A stretch of DNA of 33,941 nt from CAYPZL01 sp964415045 (GCA_964415045.1 CAYPZL010000041.1:1-33941), one strand, 5' to 3'. Counted from the stretch's first letter, positions 14,728-23,683 are shown. Program-made: numbers and translations. The notes: generated by a model from the letters alone, not told the origin.

Positions 14728-17037
14728 TCAGGGCTCTTGTTTTTCGGCAAGCTCATTGAGCCGCCGTTTCGCGTTGCGGTATTCTTCCTGCCCCAGCCTG
14801 CTGACGACCGTTTCACGCTCGGGGTACATCTGGCGAAACTGGCGGCGGTAGCTGTCCTCGATCTCAATCGCGCGGGCATACTGCGCGGCGGCCGCCGGTT
14901 TGTCGCCGACCTTCTCGGTGGCTTCGGCCAGCCGGTACCAGAGCCGTCCGCAGCCCGGGTACCGCTCGACGGCCCGGAGATACCAATCGCAGGCGTCCTG
15001 CCAGCGTTCGAGCCGGCTATACACGATGCCCAGCTTCTCATAGTTCTTGTATTCGGCCGGGCAGGTTTCCACGGCGCGGTGAAAGCAACGAAGCGCCTGT
15101 TCGAGCAGTTCGATCTGGCTCACGCGCGCTTGTTCGTATTGCTGGACGTAGAGCCGCCCGTTCAGGCTCAGCGGGGCCGCAGAGAGCGGGTCGGCATCGA
15201 AGGCCGCATCCAGCAGGGCGTGGGCCTGCTCGAGCTGACCACGGGCCACCGCTCGTTGGGCCCGCTCCATCAGCGTGGTCGCATCACGGACAGGCTTCCA
15301 CACGCACCCGTAGTACATCCCAACCAGCGCAAGGGTCACGCCGGCGGCGATGAGTTTGGGAACGGGACCGGTCCGCCGCGTTGCGGCCGGGCGTTCCTGA
15401 GGCTTTCGCGTCGCTGCGGCCAGACAGCCGATCACCACCCAGAAGGCCGTCCAGACCCCCGGCTCGAAGAGGGCGAAATCGATCAGATTGTGCAGAAGGA
15501 CCGCCAGAACGGCGCTGACCAGCGCCGCGACGAGAGTCGGAGAGTGGAGCGGACGGGAGTCCTGCGAGCGCCCGTCGAACGCGGAAGCCAGAAGGAAAAA
15601 CCCGATCAAAAACGCGGCGACCGGTGTGACGTGCAGCGTGAAGATCTCGTAGAGCCAAATGTCAAAGTCGCCGTCGGCCGAAGAGGGCATGAGCATGGGA
15701 CGAAGGAACAGCAGGCAGGCCGATATGACGAACAGCATCGTCAGCGAGAGCGATCTGAAGGACGGACGCACGGCTTTCGCCTCGACGGGCTGCAGACGGG
15801 CGCCGGGTGCGACGGATCGCCACAGGGGGACCAAAACCATGAGCAGAAAGCCCAGCAGGCCGAGGGGCCCGTACTGTGCGAGAGAGCTCAGGACGAAGTT
15901 GTGCGGGTCTGCGACCGACTCCAGGGCCGCCGCCGGCTTGTAGTGGGGGTAATAGTTCGCGAAGTTGCCCGGGCCGACACCGGTGAGTGGGTGGTCGGCG
16001 CACATGCGCGCGGTCGCCTCCCAGTACTGCCAGCGCACGAGCATCGAGTTACCGCCCGGCAGGCGGCCATGCTTCATGCCGTACGAAACCAGCAACGAGC
16101 ATGCGCCCACTGCCAGCAGCAGGCCGACCGGTACCGCGATGGCCAGGATCTTGCGGGCATGGGCGCCGAACCAACGCCGAACGCCCAAAGAAAGGGCGAG
16201 AACCGCCGCGCCCAGGACGAAGGCCATGATTCCGCCTTTGCTTTGTGTCAGCAGCAACCCCGCGATGATGATCGCCGCTGCCGCCGCCGGCAGAAGCCGG
16301 TTGCGCAATTGCGACTTGGGCGATTCGCTGTCGCGGGCCCTGCGGGCCAGGACAATGACGGCGGCGAAGGCCGCCATGATCGCAAAGGACGCGGCCGAAT
16401 TGCTGGTGGTGAAGAAGCCGCGGATGCCGCGCGAATACAACCGGTGCTCGAAAAGGAAGTGCTGGAACGTGCCCGGGTCGATGCCCAGTGGTTCGAGCAG
16501 GACTTCCGGAGTCTCCTCGTACTGTTCGATCGTGACCTGATTGCTCACCAGGAACTGCTCGGCGCACTGATAGGTGGAAACCACGCCCAGGGCGGCCATG
16601 ACGACGAGCACCAGGGCAAGCGAGCGGCGCCGGTCGAGAATCTGCGCCAGCAGCAGGCCGGCGAAAACGGGACCCAGCAACGTCACGGTATGGTTGATGG
16701 CGAGCCGCTTGTCGCACGCGCCAACGGTCGCAATCGCGGTCGCCAGGATGAAAAGAGCCAGCCCGACCTCGATTCCCGTGAAGCGGTATTGACAGCGGTC
16801 CGTGCAAATCCTCCAGAGCAGCCAGAGGACCGGGGCGAAGATCAGCAGGCCGGAGAGGGTGACCGTGTAGAGCGTGTCGGTCAGACTGTTGGGGACCGTC
16901 AAGGACTGGGCGGTCGGCGCTTCCGTGTACGTAGCGCGCAGAGCGAGGATGCAGAGAACCAATCCCAGCAACACAAGCTCGGGGATGTTCAACGCTCCGG
17001 CCTCGACGGCTTTGGCTTTAGCTGGTTTTCTCGCCAT
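14728..17037 (-). CDS. O-antigen ligase/polymerase-family membrane protein with TPR tail
   Basis: A protein of 769 residues. About the first 560 residues hold a dozen or more membrane segments; the Wzy/WaaL-type core includes a long loop with SNSAASFAIMAAF, LTQSKGGIMAF, and the family motif HPLTGVGPGNFANYYP followed by DPHNFVLSSLAQYGPLGLLGF. After the last membrane segment the C-terminal 180 residues carry tetratricopeptide-like helical repeats (e.g. ALLDAAFDADPLSAAPLSLNGRLY and CDWYLRAVERYPGCGRLWYRL). Proteins of this build polymerise or ligate polyprenyl-linked glycans, or transfer glycans to proteins, outside the cytoplasmic membrane. Its first 20 bases overlap the end of the glycosyl-phosphate transferase gene, so the two are coupled. 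Substrate unknown. Confidence 0.85.
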   Translation of the reverse strand: MARKPAKAKAVEAGALNIPELVLLGLVLCILALRATYTEAPTAQSLTVPNSLTDTLYTVTLSGLLIFAPVLWLLWRICTDRCQYRFTGIEVGLALFILATAIATVGACDKRLAINHTVTLLGPVFAGLLLAQILDRRRSLALVLVVMAALGVVSTYQCAEQFLVSNQVTIEQYEETPEVLLEPLGIDPGTFQHFLFEHRLYSRGIRGFFTTSNSAASFAIMAAFAAVIVLARRARDSESPKSQLRNRLLPAAAAAIIIAGLLLTQSKGGIMAFVLGAAVLALSLGVRRWFGAHARKILAIAVPVGLLLAVGACSLLVSYGMKHGRLPGGNSMLVRWQYWEATARMCADHPLTGVGPGNFANYYPHYKPAAALESVADPHNFVLSSLAQYGPLGLLGFLLMVLVPLWRSVAPGARLQPVEAKAVRPSFRSLSLTMLFVISACLLFLRPMLMPSSADGDFDIWLYEIFTLHVTPVAAFLIGFFLLASAFDGRSQDSRPLHSPTLVAALVSAVLAVLLHNLIDFALFEPGVWTAFWVVIGCLAAATRKPQERPAATRRTGPVPKLIAAGVTLALVGMYYGCVWKPVRDATTLMERAQRAVARGQLEQAHALLDAAFDADPLSAAPLSLNGRLYVQQYEQARVSQIELLEQALRCFHRAVETCPAEYKNYEKLGIVYSRLERWQDACDWYLRAVERYPGCGRLWYRLAEATEKVGDKPAAAAQYARAIEIEDSYRRQFRQMYPERETVVSRLGQEEYRNAKRRLNELAEKQEP

Positions 17038-18121
17038 GATGCACGGTGGACTCGAAGATCGCGATGATGGCCACGATCAAGAACGTCTGAACGAAAATGA
17101 GGATCGCGCCGGCTAAGTTGACCTGGTAGAGAAACGTCGCGCCCAGGCCCGTGCAGAGGGTCGCCAGATAGAGCGTTAGCACGGTCTGCCTGTCGGAGAG
17201 TCCGTGGCGTTTGAGCCGGTGCGAGAAATGCTGCGTATCACCCACGAAAGGGCTCTTTCCCTGGCGGATCCGGAGCAGCGTGACGCTGCAGAAATCGTAG
17301 AGCGGCACCGCCATGGCCACCAGGGGCATGAAGACGGGGTACCAGGGGCCGCTTTGTCCCTGCTGATAGTAGGTGGTGCGCAGGGTCAGCAGCGCCACGA
17401 AGAACCCGACGACGAGCGAGCCGGCGTCGCCCATGAAGATGGACGCCGGGGGGAAATTGAAGACGAGAAAGCCGAGCAGCGCGCCGACGAAGACCAGGGC
17501 CAGGCCGCTGACGAAGATTTGCCCGTTGAACGCCGCGGCGGCCAACAGGATGACGCCGGCGATGGCGGCGATGCCCGCCGAAGCCCCGTCCATGTTGTCG
17601 AGAAAATTGAATGCGTTGATCATCAGGACGATCCAGAACGCCGAGAGGCCGATCGTGACGATCCTGCTGGGGATGAAGAACTCGACGCGGATGTCGGCGA
17701 AGGCGGCGGCCACCACCGCCACGGCCAACTGCACGGCCAACTTCGCAAAGGGTCCCAACGAGCGTTTGTCGTCCCAGAGGCCCACGACGAACAGAACCGT
17801 CGCGCAGAGTAGGACCAGCACGAGTTCGTCGAAGCGCCGAAAGAAGTCGGCCGGAGCGAAGCCGATCCGCTCGGCGATCCCTCCGAGATAGCCCGGCGCG
17901 ACGAGGAACCTTACGATTCCGGCCGCTCCTAAAATAGCGCCCGCCAGCGTCGCGAACAGGGCGATGCCGCCCCCCAGCGGGATCACCGACCGGTGGTACC
18001 GGTCCGCCGACGGTCGGGCGAGAAGCCCCATGCCCGGGGCGAGCTTGCGTGTCAAGGCCGTCAGCGCCGCCGAAACGGAAAAGGCACTGACCAGAAGAAC
18101 CACGGCAAAGAGAACCAGCAT
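17018..18121 (-). CDS. MraY/WecA-family polyprenyl-phosphate glycosyl-1-phosphate transferase
   Basis: Polytopic membrane enzyme of 367 residues with about ten membrane segments. It transfers a sugar-1-phosphate from a UDP-sugar to undecaprenyl phosphate, the first step of a lipid-linked glycan. Motifs: PLGGGIALF, the DDKRSLGP loop, NAFNFLDNMDGASAG (the DNMDG nucleotide/Mg site), ASIFMGDAGSLVVGF, and the C-terminal DTQHFSHRL loop, which fits the WecA rather than the MraY branch. I chose the ATG at 18121, with AGGAA upstream, because the longer frame reaching 18298 overlaps the preceding gene. The next gene starts inside its last codons. The sugar is not determinable. Confidence 0.9.
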   Translation of the reverse strand: MLVLFAVVLLVSAFSVSAALTALTRKLAPGMGLLARPSADRYHRSVIPLGGGIALFATLAGAILGAAGIVRFLVAPGYLGGIAERIGFAPADFFRRFDELVLVLLCATVLFVVGLWDDKRSLGPFAKLAVQLAVAVVAAAFADIRVEFFIPSRIVTIGLSAFWIVLMINAFNFLDNMDGASAGIAAIAGVILLAAAAFNGQIFVSGLALVFVGALLGFLVFNFPPASIFMGDAGSLVVGFFVALLTLRTTYYQQGQSGPWYPVFMPLVAMAVPLYDFCSVTLLRIRQGKSPFVGDTQHFSHRLKRHGLSDRQTVLTLYLATLCTGLGATFLYQVNLAGAILIFVQTFLIVAIIAIFESTVHHGEKTS

Positions 18122-18161
18122 GACGTTCCTGACGCTGTCTGTTACGAATCCGGCGGCGATG

Positions 18162-18713
18162 TCATTCGCCTGTCGCTCTGGCTCGAAGCTGTTGCACGAG
18201 CGTGTTTCGTACCGTACTGAAAAAGTCGAAGTATTCCTGCCGGTGATAGTCCGGATACGTGTATGGTAGGGGATGCCAGGCGCCTTTGTCAAAAACAAGC
18301 GTGACCTCGGCGTACATTTTCTTGCCGATGTAGATGCGGTGCGCGTAGTTCTTGGTGGTAGCGAGAACCAGTTTGGACGGCTCGATCAGGCCCGGGTCCA
18401 GGTTTACCGGTCGCTGGAAGGGCGCCGCCAGGGTCCGGGCGAGCTGCTGCTCGACGGCGTTGGTGCGGTGCTTGATTTCCGCCAGTTCGCCCGGATGAAT
18501 CGGGTCGGCGAGGCTGACGAACTGCCGGAGGATGTCCGGGCCCGTCTGGTCCCGGTAATACTGCGTCTGGTCGAAGGACCAGATATCGCTGACCCGGTCG
18601 GCCGCTCCGAGGGCGGTCTCCAGAGCGCTTCGGGCCGCCGCGAGGCAGCGCTCATCGCAGGCGAGGATGCCGACGATCAATTTGACCGGTTTGGGCTCTT
18701 TCAATTCCCACAT
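18162..18713 (-). CDS. DUF4416 family protein
   Basis: A protein of 183 residues matching the DUF4416 pattern: PVKLIVGILACDERCLAAA at the N terminus, a central DQTQYYRDQTG, LADPIHPGELAEIKHRTN, then VNLDPGLIEPSKLVLATTKN, a YIGKKMYAEVTL strand and WHPLPYTYPDYHRQEYFDFF at the C terminus. No signal peptide or membrane segment; cytoplasmic. Function unknown. It sits 14 bases after the DUF4056 gene and 40 bases before the glycosyl-phosphate transferase, in the middle of what appears to be one operon. GGAG lies 18 bases upstream of the ATG, further than usual, so the exact start is a little uncertain. Confidence 0.85.
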   Translation of the reverse strand: MWELKEPKPVKLIVGILACDERCLAAARSALETALGAADRVSDIWSFDQTQYYRDQTGPDILRQFVSLADPIHPGELAEIKHRTNAVEQQLARTLAAPFQRPVNLDPGLIEPSKLVLATTKNYAHRIYIGKKMYAEVTLVFDKGAWHPLPYTYPDYHRQEYFDFFSTVRNTLVQQLRARATGE

Positions 18714-18727
18714 GTATACTGACCGGT

Positions 18728-20080
18728 TTATCTCCTTCGGGGAATGGGCGGGACGTACCGCAACACACTTGCCTCGTGCAGACGCGCGACGGCGAACGGC
18801 GGCTCTTCCATGAGCCAGCAGAACGCAAAGACGGCCAGGTCCGACATGTCGGGCGGATCGTCCGCGACCGGATTGCCGCGCGGGGTACTGGATTCAAGAC
18901 AGGCGCATACGCAGCGCACCAGTTCCATGTCCGTTTGCGGGCCGCACGGATCGTCACTGGCGGCGGATGCCTCCGCAGGCGATGCCGGAGCGACGCCGCT
19001 CTTGTCCACTTCGGGGCCGTAGAGCTCAATCGCCTGGGCCCGGATGGTCTCGAGAAGAGGACCGAAGTGCTGCGCCGGCTCGAGGCGCCTGCGTCGCGTC
19101 TTCGGGTCCCGGTAGATGGCGCGGAGAATCTTGTCCTTCTCCCACTCGCGCGGCTCGATCTCGAGCGTTACGGAGAACCCGTATTTTTTCACCGCGCGCA
19201 GATCCGGAACCGGATAGGACTTGGGCTCGCGTCCTTCGCAGGCGTCGATGCCCGGCACCAGCCAGGGCGTGATAAAGCCGTCGTCGGCGCCGATGTCGAA
19301 ATTGCGTTTGACCATATCGCAGAAGAAGAAGTTGCCGACGAACCACCAGTCGCGTACGGCCTCTCCGGCCCTCCAGGCCGTGATGCTGGGCTGGGCCTGC
19401 AAAACCCGCATTTCGCTCTCGAGCAACAGCGTCATGGCCTCGGCGTACTCGTGGTTGGGATCGGCCATGGCCCGACCGGCCAAATGGGTGCCCAGCAGGT
19501 TCGAGTAGCTGTCCTCCCAGGAAAAGGCGGATGGGAATTCGGAATAGAAGCCGATGCTTTTGAATCCGAACCAGGTAAGGATTTCGTGCCACGTGGTCCC
19601 CGCAAAAGCGAAGTACTGGCCCAGCTCGTTGGCGACCTTTTCGGCGGTTTCTCTCTTGCGCTGCGGCGGCCGCGAGGCCCAGTCTTTGGGGTAGGTGATC
19701 TGGACGTGGTATTTGGACGGCTCGGCCATGGTGTACGAGAAACGCCGCACGTTCAGCAGCAGCGCCCGGCGGGTCTGATAGGCTAAGTAGGCCGCCCAGT
19801 CGGCGGCCTTGCGCACGTGGGTGACGTCAATGTGCCCGCCGCGACAGGTGTAGACGATGCCGCCTCGTTCCTCCAGGTTCGACCGGTACCCATGCACTCC
19901 AAGATTGCAGGGGTCGAGGTAGCGGGTGCCCAGAGAGGGACTGGGAAAGCAGCCCACCCGTCCGGGAGGGGCAGCCCGGCCCTCTCCGGCGCGAAGGAAT
20001 CTCCCCTGCGCCTTGCCCGTGCAGCAGGCAATCGCCAACAGGCAGAGCAGAACATCCGTGTTGTATCCGATTTTCCTCAC
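18728..20080 (-). CDS. DUF4056 family exported protein
   Basis: A protein of 450 residues. The N terminus is hydrophobic (VLLCLLAIAC, residues 10-19) and ends in IACC, so it is a probable lipoprotein or secreted protein. The central part matches DUF4056: YTCRGGHIDVTHVRKAADW with its conserved histidines, then FAFAGTTWHEILTWFGFKS, FSWEDSYSNLLGTHLAGRA and FDIGADDGFITPWLVPG. The arrangement of His, Glu and Asp residues (GGHID, WHEI, WEDSYSN) suggests a metal-dependent hydrolase-like site, but this is my inference. The start is GTG with GGGGAA upstream. It heads the glycan operon. A weak promoter and a leader hairpin lie upstream. Confidence 0.8.
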   Translation of the reverse strand: MRKIGYNTDVLLCLLAIACCTGKAQGRFLRAGEGRAAPPGRVGCFPSPSLGTRYLDPCNLGVHGYRSNLEERGGIVYTCRGGHIDVTHVRKAADWAAYLAYQTRRALLLNVRRFSYTMAEPSKYHVQITYPKDWASRPPQRKRETAEKVANELGQYFAFAGTTWHEILTWFGFKSIGFYSEFPSAFSWEDSYSNLLGTHLAGRAMADPNHEYAEAMTLLLESEMRVLQAQPSITAWRAGEAVRDWWFVGNFFFCDMVKRNFDIGADDGFITPWLVPGIDACEGREPKSYPVPDLRAVKKYGFSVTLEIEPREWEKDKILRAIYRDPKTRRRRLEPAQHFGPLLETIRAQAIELYGPEVDKSGVAPASPAEASAASDDPCGPQTDMELVRCVCACLESSTPRGNPVADDPPDMSDLAVFAFCWLMEEPPFAVARLHEASVLRYVPPIPRRR

Positions 20081-20108
20081 AAAACGTTCCCCGGTCCGTG
20101 ACAGGAAC

Positions 20109-20163
20109 GTGGCGGAACGCCACCCCCCGCGGCTATCTTACCACATTCGGGACGCGCAGGTAA
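20109..20163 (-). promoter_or_regulatory. putative promoter and leader hairpin of the DUF4056 operon
   Basis: On the minus strand, TTACCT (20163-20158) and TAAGAT (20140-20135) are separated by exactly 17 bases, a plausible though weak -35/-10 pair. Just downstream, GTGGCG-TTC-CGCCAC (20123-20109) is a perfect 6-bp hairpin that would lie near the 5' end of the transcript, about 30 bases before the GTG start. Confidence 0.4.
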
Positions 20164-20270
20164 CCCCGTACGGACAGTTGACGCTTCATGTGCCTTGATT
20201 CGTCGAGGCCCCGGAATCTCCGCTGCCGGCGGCATCCAATGTAACGTTGCACAGCGCCCCCCCCACGGAG

Positions 20271-21155
20271 CTACACGTCGCAGATCCGGGCCGCGTACGT
20301 CAGGGCCGCCAGAGGATCGCCTTTCGGGACGAACTCGTGGGCGACGTATCCTTTGAAGCCGGTCTCGGCGATGGCCTTCATGATGGCCGGATAGTACAGC
20401 TCCTGCGTATCGTCGATCTCGTTCCGGCCGGGATTGCCGCCGGTGTGGTAATGGCCGATGTAATCCTTGTACGTGCGGATCGTCCGGATGATATCGCCTT
20501 CCATGATCTGCGCGTGATAGATGTCGTAGAGCACCTTGACCCGCTCGGAGCCCACCCGCTTGCAGACCTCGGCGCCCCAGGCCATGTTGTCGAGCATGTA
20601 GTCCTTGTGGTTGACCTTGCTGTTGAGGTATTCCAGGCAGATGGTGATTTTCTTCTTCTCGGCGTGTCCGGCGATCTTTTTGAGGGCTTCGACGGCGTTC
20701 TCGATGCCGACGTCATCCGGAATGCCGCGACGGTTCCCGGAGAAGGAGATCACGTTGGGAAAGCCCGCTTCGGCGGTGGCGTCGATGGCCTGGCGCAGCT
20801 TGGCCAGACACTGGTCGTGAAACTTCTTGTCCGCCAGGCCGTTCGCCAGCGAGTGGCTGTTGACCATTGAGACGGCCAGGCCGTACTTCTTGACCGTGGC
20901 GAACTCGCCCGGGCCGAGCAGGTCGATGGCCTCCAGCCCCAGCTTCTTGGAAACCTGGCACAACTGGTCCAGCGACCATTTGCGGTAGCACCAGCGGCTC
21001 ACCGACTGATGGATTCGCCCTTTGGTGGCCACGCGCTTGATGGCGTCGCTTTCGACGGCGCGGGCCGGGCCGGCCAGACGAGCCGCGACCGTGCCGGCCG
21101 CCACGAGAGAGCTGTTGCGAATCAGATTCCTGCGAGATACGCGATTCCTATCCAT
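20271..21155 (-). CDS. TAT-exported hydroxypyruvate isomerase-like TIM barrel protein
   Basis: A protein of 294 residues. It begins with a twin-arginine signal (SRRNLIR, then an Ala-rich hydrophobic stretch ending PARA), so it is probably exported folded. The rest is a sugar phosphate isomerase/epimerase (xylose isomerase-like) TIM barrel of the Hyi type: LDQLCQVSKKLGLEAIDLLGP, ICLEYLNSK with the metal-binding Glu, VKVLYDIYHAQIMEGD with the Asp and His, IGHYHTGGNPGRNEID and GYVAHEFVPKGD with the last Glu. All expected metal ligands appear present. Planctomycetes encode many such exported isomerase-like proteins of unknown substrate. GAGGAG lies before the ATG at 21155; it follows proS after 98 bases. 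Confidence 0.87.
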   Translation of the reverse strand: MDRNRVSRRNLIRNSSLVAAGTVAARLAGPARAVESDAIKRVATKGRIHQSVSRWCYRKWSLDQLCQVSKKLGLEAIDLLGPGEFATVKKYGLAVSMVNSHSLANGLADKKFHDQCLAKLRQAIDATAEAGFPNVISFSGNRRGIPDDVGIENAVEALKKIAGHAEKKKITICLEYLNSKVNHKDYMLDNMAWGAEVCKRVGSERVKVLYDIYHAQIMEGDIIRTIRTYKDYIGHYHTGGNPGRNEIDDTQELYYPAIMKAIAETGFKGYVAHEFVPKGDPLAALTYAARICDV

Positions 21156-21253
21156 GGGGCTGCTCCTCTGCAATTTGCGTTGACTTCGTTCCGCCCGCCC
21201 TGGTTGGCATGCCGACCAGGAATCGGCGCCGGTCTCTGGTCCGGAGGCGGATG

Positions 21254-22993
21254 TCACCCGTTGAGTTTCTCCTTCAGCGAGCGGACCAGCTCAATCACCT
21301 TCTGCGGCGCCTCTGCAATCGGGCTCTTTGTGCTTTCGGCCTCCGTGCGGAGTTTGATCTCGACGTTTCCTTCGGCTACGGACCTCTTGCCGACCGTCAC
21401 CCGGATGGGGATGCCGATCAGGTCGGCGTCCTTGAACTTGACGCCGCCCCGCAGGTCGCGATCGTCCAGCAGCACCTCGACGCCGGCGGCGCCGAGCCGC
21501 TCGTAGATCTCCTGCGACACCCGGGCGACGTCCGGATCGTCCTGGTTGACCGCTGTGATTAGCACCTCGAACGGCGCGATGGAGATCGGCCAGACCGTGC
21601 CGTTCTTGTCGTGGTACAGCTCGATCGCCGAGGCCATGATGCGGTTGATCCCGATCCCGTAGCAGCCCATCAGGCAGGGGTGCTCGGCCCCGTGCTCGTC
21701 GAGAAACGTCGCGCCCAGCTTCTGGCTGTACTTGGTTCCCAGCTTGAAAACCTGGCCCACCTCGATTCCCCGGCGAAACAGCAGGGGCTTGCCGTCGTAC
21801 GTGTCGCCCTCGACGGCGTTGCGAATGTCGGCCACCACGACGTTGTCCCCCTCCAGCGGGAAGTCCCTGCCCGGGACCACGTTGCGGGTATGGTAATCGA
21901 TCTTGTTGGCGCCGGTGACGCCGACGGCCATGGCGGCTACCGCGTGGTCTACGATCAGCTTGCTCACTTTCTCTGCCAGGCCCATTGGCCCGGCGAACCC
22001 GACCTTGGCGCCGGTTACCTTCTCGATGGTGGCCTCGCCCGCCAGATCGACATGCTTGCCGCCGAGTGTTTGCGTGAGTTTTTCCGGGTTCATTTCGTGG
22101 TCGCCCCGGATCAGGGCCGCGACGGTTTCACCGCCGGCGTCGAAGATGAGAGTCTTGATCATCTGGCGGGGCTCGGTCTTGAGAAAGGCGCAGACGGCCT
22201 CGATCGAGCCGACGTTTGGCGTGTGCACGTCTTCCGGGGCGCCGACCTCGGCCGGGGTCTGCTCTTTGGGCAGCGGATCGACCGCTGCTTTTTCCAGGTT
22301 GGCCGCGTACGAGCCGTCCTTGGTGTGGACGATGGTGTCCTCGCCCGAGGCGCACGGGATGGTGAACTGATGCGAGCCCGAGCCGCCCATCTCGCCCGAT
22401 TCGGCCTGGACGATCACGTATTCCAGCCCGCAGCGCTCGAACACGCGGCAGTACGCGTTGTACATCGCCATGTAGGACGTGTGGAGGCTGTCTTCGTCGG
22501 CGTCGAAGCTGTAGGCGTCCTTCATGATGAACTCGCGCGAGCGTAGGACGCCGAAACGCGGGCGAAACTCGTCCCGGAATTTCGGGCTGATCTGATATAG
22601 GTTGACCGGAAGCTGCTTATACGAGTTGATCTCGGCGGCGGCGTGAAACGTGAAGACCTCCTCGGCCGTTGGACCCAGGACGTTCCAGCGCCCGTGACGG
22701 TCCTTGAGGCGGCACATGGTCTCGCCGTAATCGGCGTCCCGGCCCGTCTGCTGCCACAGCTCCCGCGGCTGGAGGCAGGGCACCAGGACCTCCTGCGCCC
22801 CGGCCCGGTCCATCTCCTCCCGCACGATCTCGATGATCTTGCGCAGGCAACGCCACCCTAACGGCAGATACGTGTACGTCCCGCTGGCCACCTTGCGGAT
22901 CAAACCGGCCCGAATCATCAACTGGTGGCTCGGAACCTCGGCATCGGCCGGAACCTCCTTCACCGTCGGGATTAACATCTGACTGTACTTCAT
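21254..22993 (-). CDS. proS: prolyl-tRNA synthetase
   Basis: Class II aminoacyl-tRNA synthetase that charges tRNA-Pro; 579 residues, the length of the bacterial ProS with an inserted editing domain. Class II motifs are visible: PCLQPRELWQQTGR after motif 1, motif 2 FRDEFRPRFGVLRSREFIMKDAYS, and motif 3 GCYGIGINRIMASAIE. Between motifs 2 and 3 (about residues 230-390) is the YbaK-like editing insertion with LIRGDHEMNPEKL. The anticodon-binding domain forms the C terminus. The ATG at 22993 has AGAGG eight bases upstream; the in-frame TTG at 22999 overlaps that spacing. The TAT-exported isomerase gene follows on the same strand. Confidence 0.97.
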   Translation of the reverse strand: MKYSQMLIPTVKEVPADAEVPSHQLMIRAGLIRKVASGTYTYLPLGWRCLRKIIEIVREEMDRAGAQEVLVPCLQPRELWQQTGRDADYGETMCRLKDRHGRWNVLGPTAEEVFTFHAAAEINSYKQLPVNLYQISPKFRDEFRPRFGVLRSREFIMKDAYSFDADEDSLHTSYMAMYNAYCRVFERCGLEYVIVQAESGEMGGSGSHQFTIPCASGEDTIVHTKDGSYAANLEKAAVDPLPKEQTPAEVGAPEDVHTPNVGSIEAVCAFLKTEPRQMIKTLIFDAGGETVAALIRGDHEMNPEKLTQTLGGKHVDLAGEATIEKVTGAKVGFAGPMGLAEKVSKLIVDHAVAAMAVGVTGANKIDYHTRNVVPGRDFPLEGDNVVVADIRNAVEGDTYDGKPLLFRRGIEVGQVFKLGTKYSQKLGATFLDEHGAEHPCLMGCYGIGINRIMASAIELYHDKNGTVWPISIAPFEVLITAVNQDDPDVARVSQEIYERLGAAGVEVLLDDRDLRGGVKFKDADLIGIPIRVTVGKRSVAEGNVEIKLRTEAESTKSPIAEAPQKVIELVRSLKEKLNG

Positions 22994-23105
22994 ATGCAAC
23001 GCCTCTTGTCCTGGGTTATCCGATGACTGTGAAAGGGCCGTTTATAGCCCACCCGCTGCCGTAATTCAAGCCAATTTCCCTCGCCCCCCGCCTGCGGTTT
23101 GAGCT

Positions 23106-23134
23106 TTCCGATCGAAGCGGGGCTGTGGTATAAT
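23106..23134 (+). promoter_or_regulatory. promoter of the toxin-antitoxin pair
   Basis: TTCCGA (23106-23111) and a perfect TATAAT (23129-23134) are separated by 17 bases, 37 bases ahead of the antitoxin start. The -35 is weak, which is common in promoters that are autoregulated by an antitoxin; no clear operator palindrome was seen. Confidence 0.6.
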
Positions 23135-23170
23135 AGGATCGCGTAGAGTTCGAAATTGTCGGAGCACCCT

Positions 23171-23359
23171 ATGGCCGAACAAATGCGAAAAGACCAGGCT
23201 CACAAAATAGTGGACCGTATGCCGGAAGGTTCCACATGGGACGACCTGATCAACGAAATCTACGTGCGGCAGGTGATCGAGCGAGGCTTGGCCGATAGCG
23301 AAGCCGGACGAACCTCAGAAGTGGGCCAGGTCCGACGGAAATACGGCTTGGAAGAATGA
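23171..23359 (+). CDS. antitoxin of a ParE/RelE-type module
   Basis: A protein of 62 residues, charged and helical. The core MPEGSTWDDLINEIYVRQVIERGLADSEAGRTSEVGQVRRKYGL resembles the short antitoxin-like proteins (stretch STWDDLINEIYVRQ then GLADSEAGR) that regularly precede ParE/RelE-type toxins. GGAG lies six bases before the ATG at 23171, making it preferable to the in-frame TTG at 23156. Its last four bases ATGA overlap the start of the toxin gene, the classical coupling in these modules. It is expected to neutralise the toxin and perhaps repress the promoter upstream. Confidence 0.82.
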   Translation: MAEQMRKDQAHKIVDRMPEGSTWDDLINEIYVRQVIERGLADSEAGRTSEVGQVRRKYGLEE

Positions 23360-23643
23360 AGGTCTTCTGGACGGACACGGCCCAGCGTCACCTCGACGCG
23401 ATCCATCGCTATATCGCCCAGGATTCGCCTGTGTACGCCAAACGTACGGTGGACCGTCTAACGCGGCGTTCGCAGCAGATCGCTGAGTATCCGCTTTCGG
23501 GGCGAATGGTCCCGGAGTATGAGAAGAATCAGATCCGCGAGGTCATCGACGGCCCGTATCGCATCATCTACTATATCAAGCCCGACCGGATTGATGTTCT
23601 CGCTGTGATTCACGGAGCACAAGATATCCGGCCTGCACCGTGA
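23356..23643 (+). CDS. ParE/RelE-family toxin
   Basis: A protein of 95 residues of the ParE/RelE superfamily: MKVFWTDTAQRHLDAIHRYIA at the N terminus, LTRRSQQIAEYPLSGRMVPEY in the centre, and the closing strands IREVIDGPYRIIYYI and IDVLAVIHGAQDIRP. The pattern PYRIIYYI...VLAVIHGAQDI is typical of the ParE-like branch, whose members poison DNA gyrase; RelE-like mRNA cleavage cannot be excluded. It overlaps the antitoxin by four bases. The pair may be chromosomal stabiliser cargo in an accessory stretch. Confidence 0.9.
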   Translation: MKVFWTDTAQRHLDAIHRYIAQDSPVYAKRTVDRLTRRSQQIAEYPLSGRMVPEYEKNQIREVIDGPYRIIYYIKPDRIDVLAVIHGAQDIRPAP

Positions 23644-23683
23644 CCTTAATCGCTCGACCGAGTTTCCGCCGTGGCTGGCGTCC

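Noticed and set aside
14737..17067. 776-codon plus-strand frame opposite the O-antigen-ligase-like gene
   Set aside because: Arg/Gln/Gly-rich low-complexity translation typical of antisense frames in GC-rich DNA; the minus strand encodes a coherent membrane protein.
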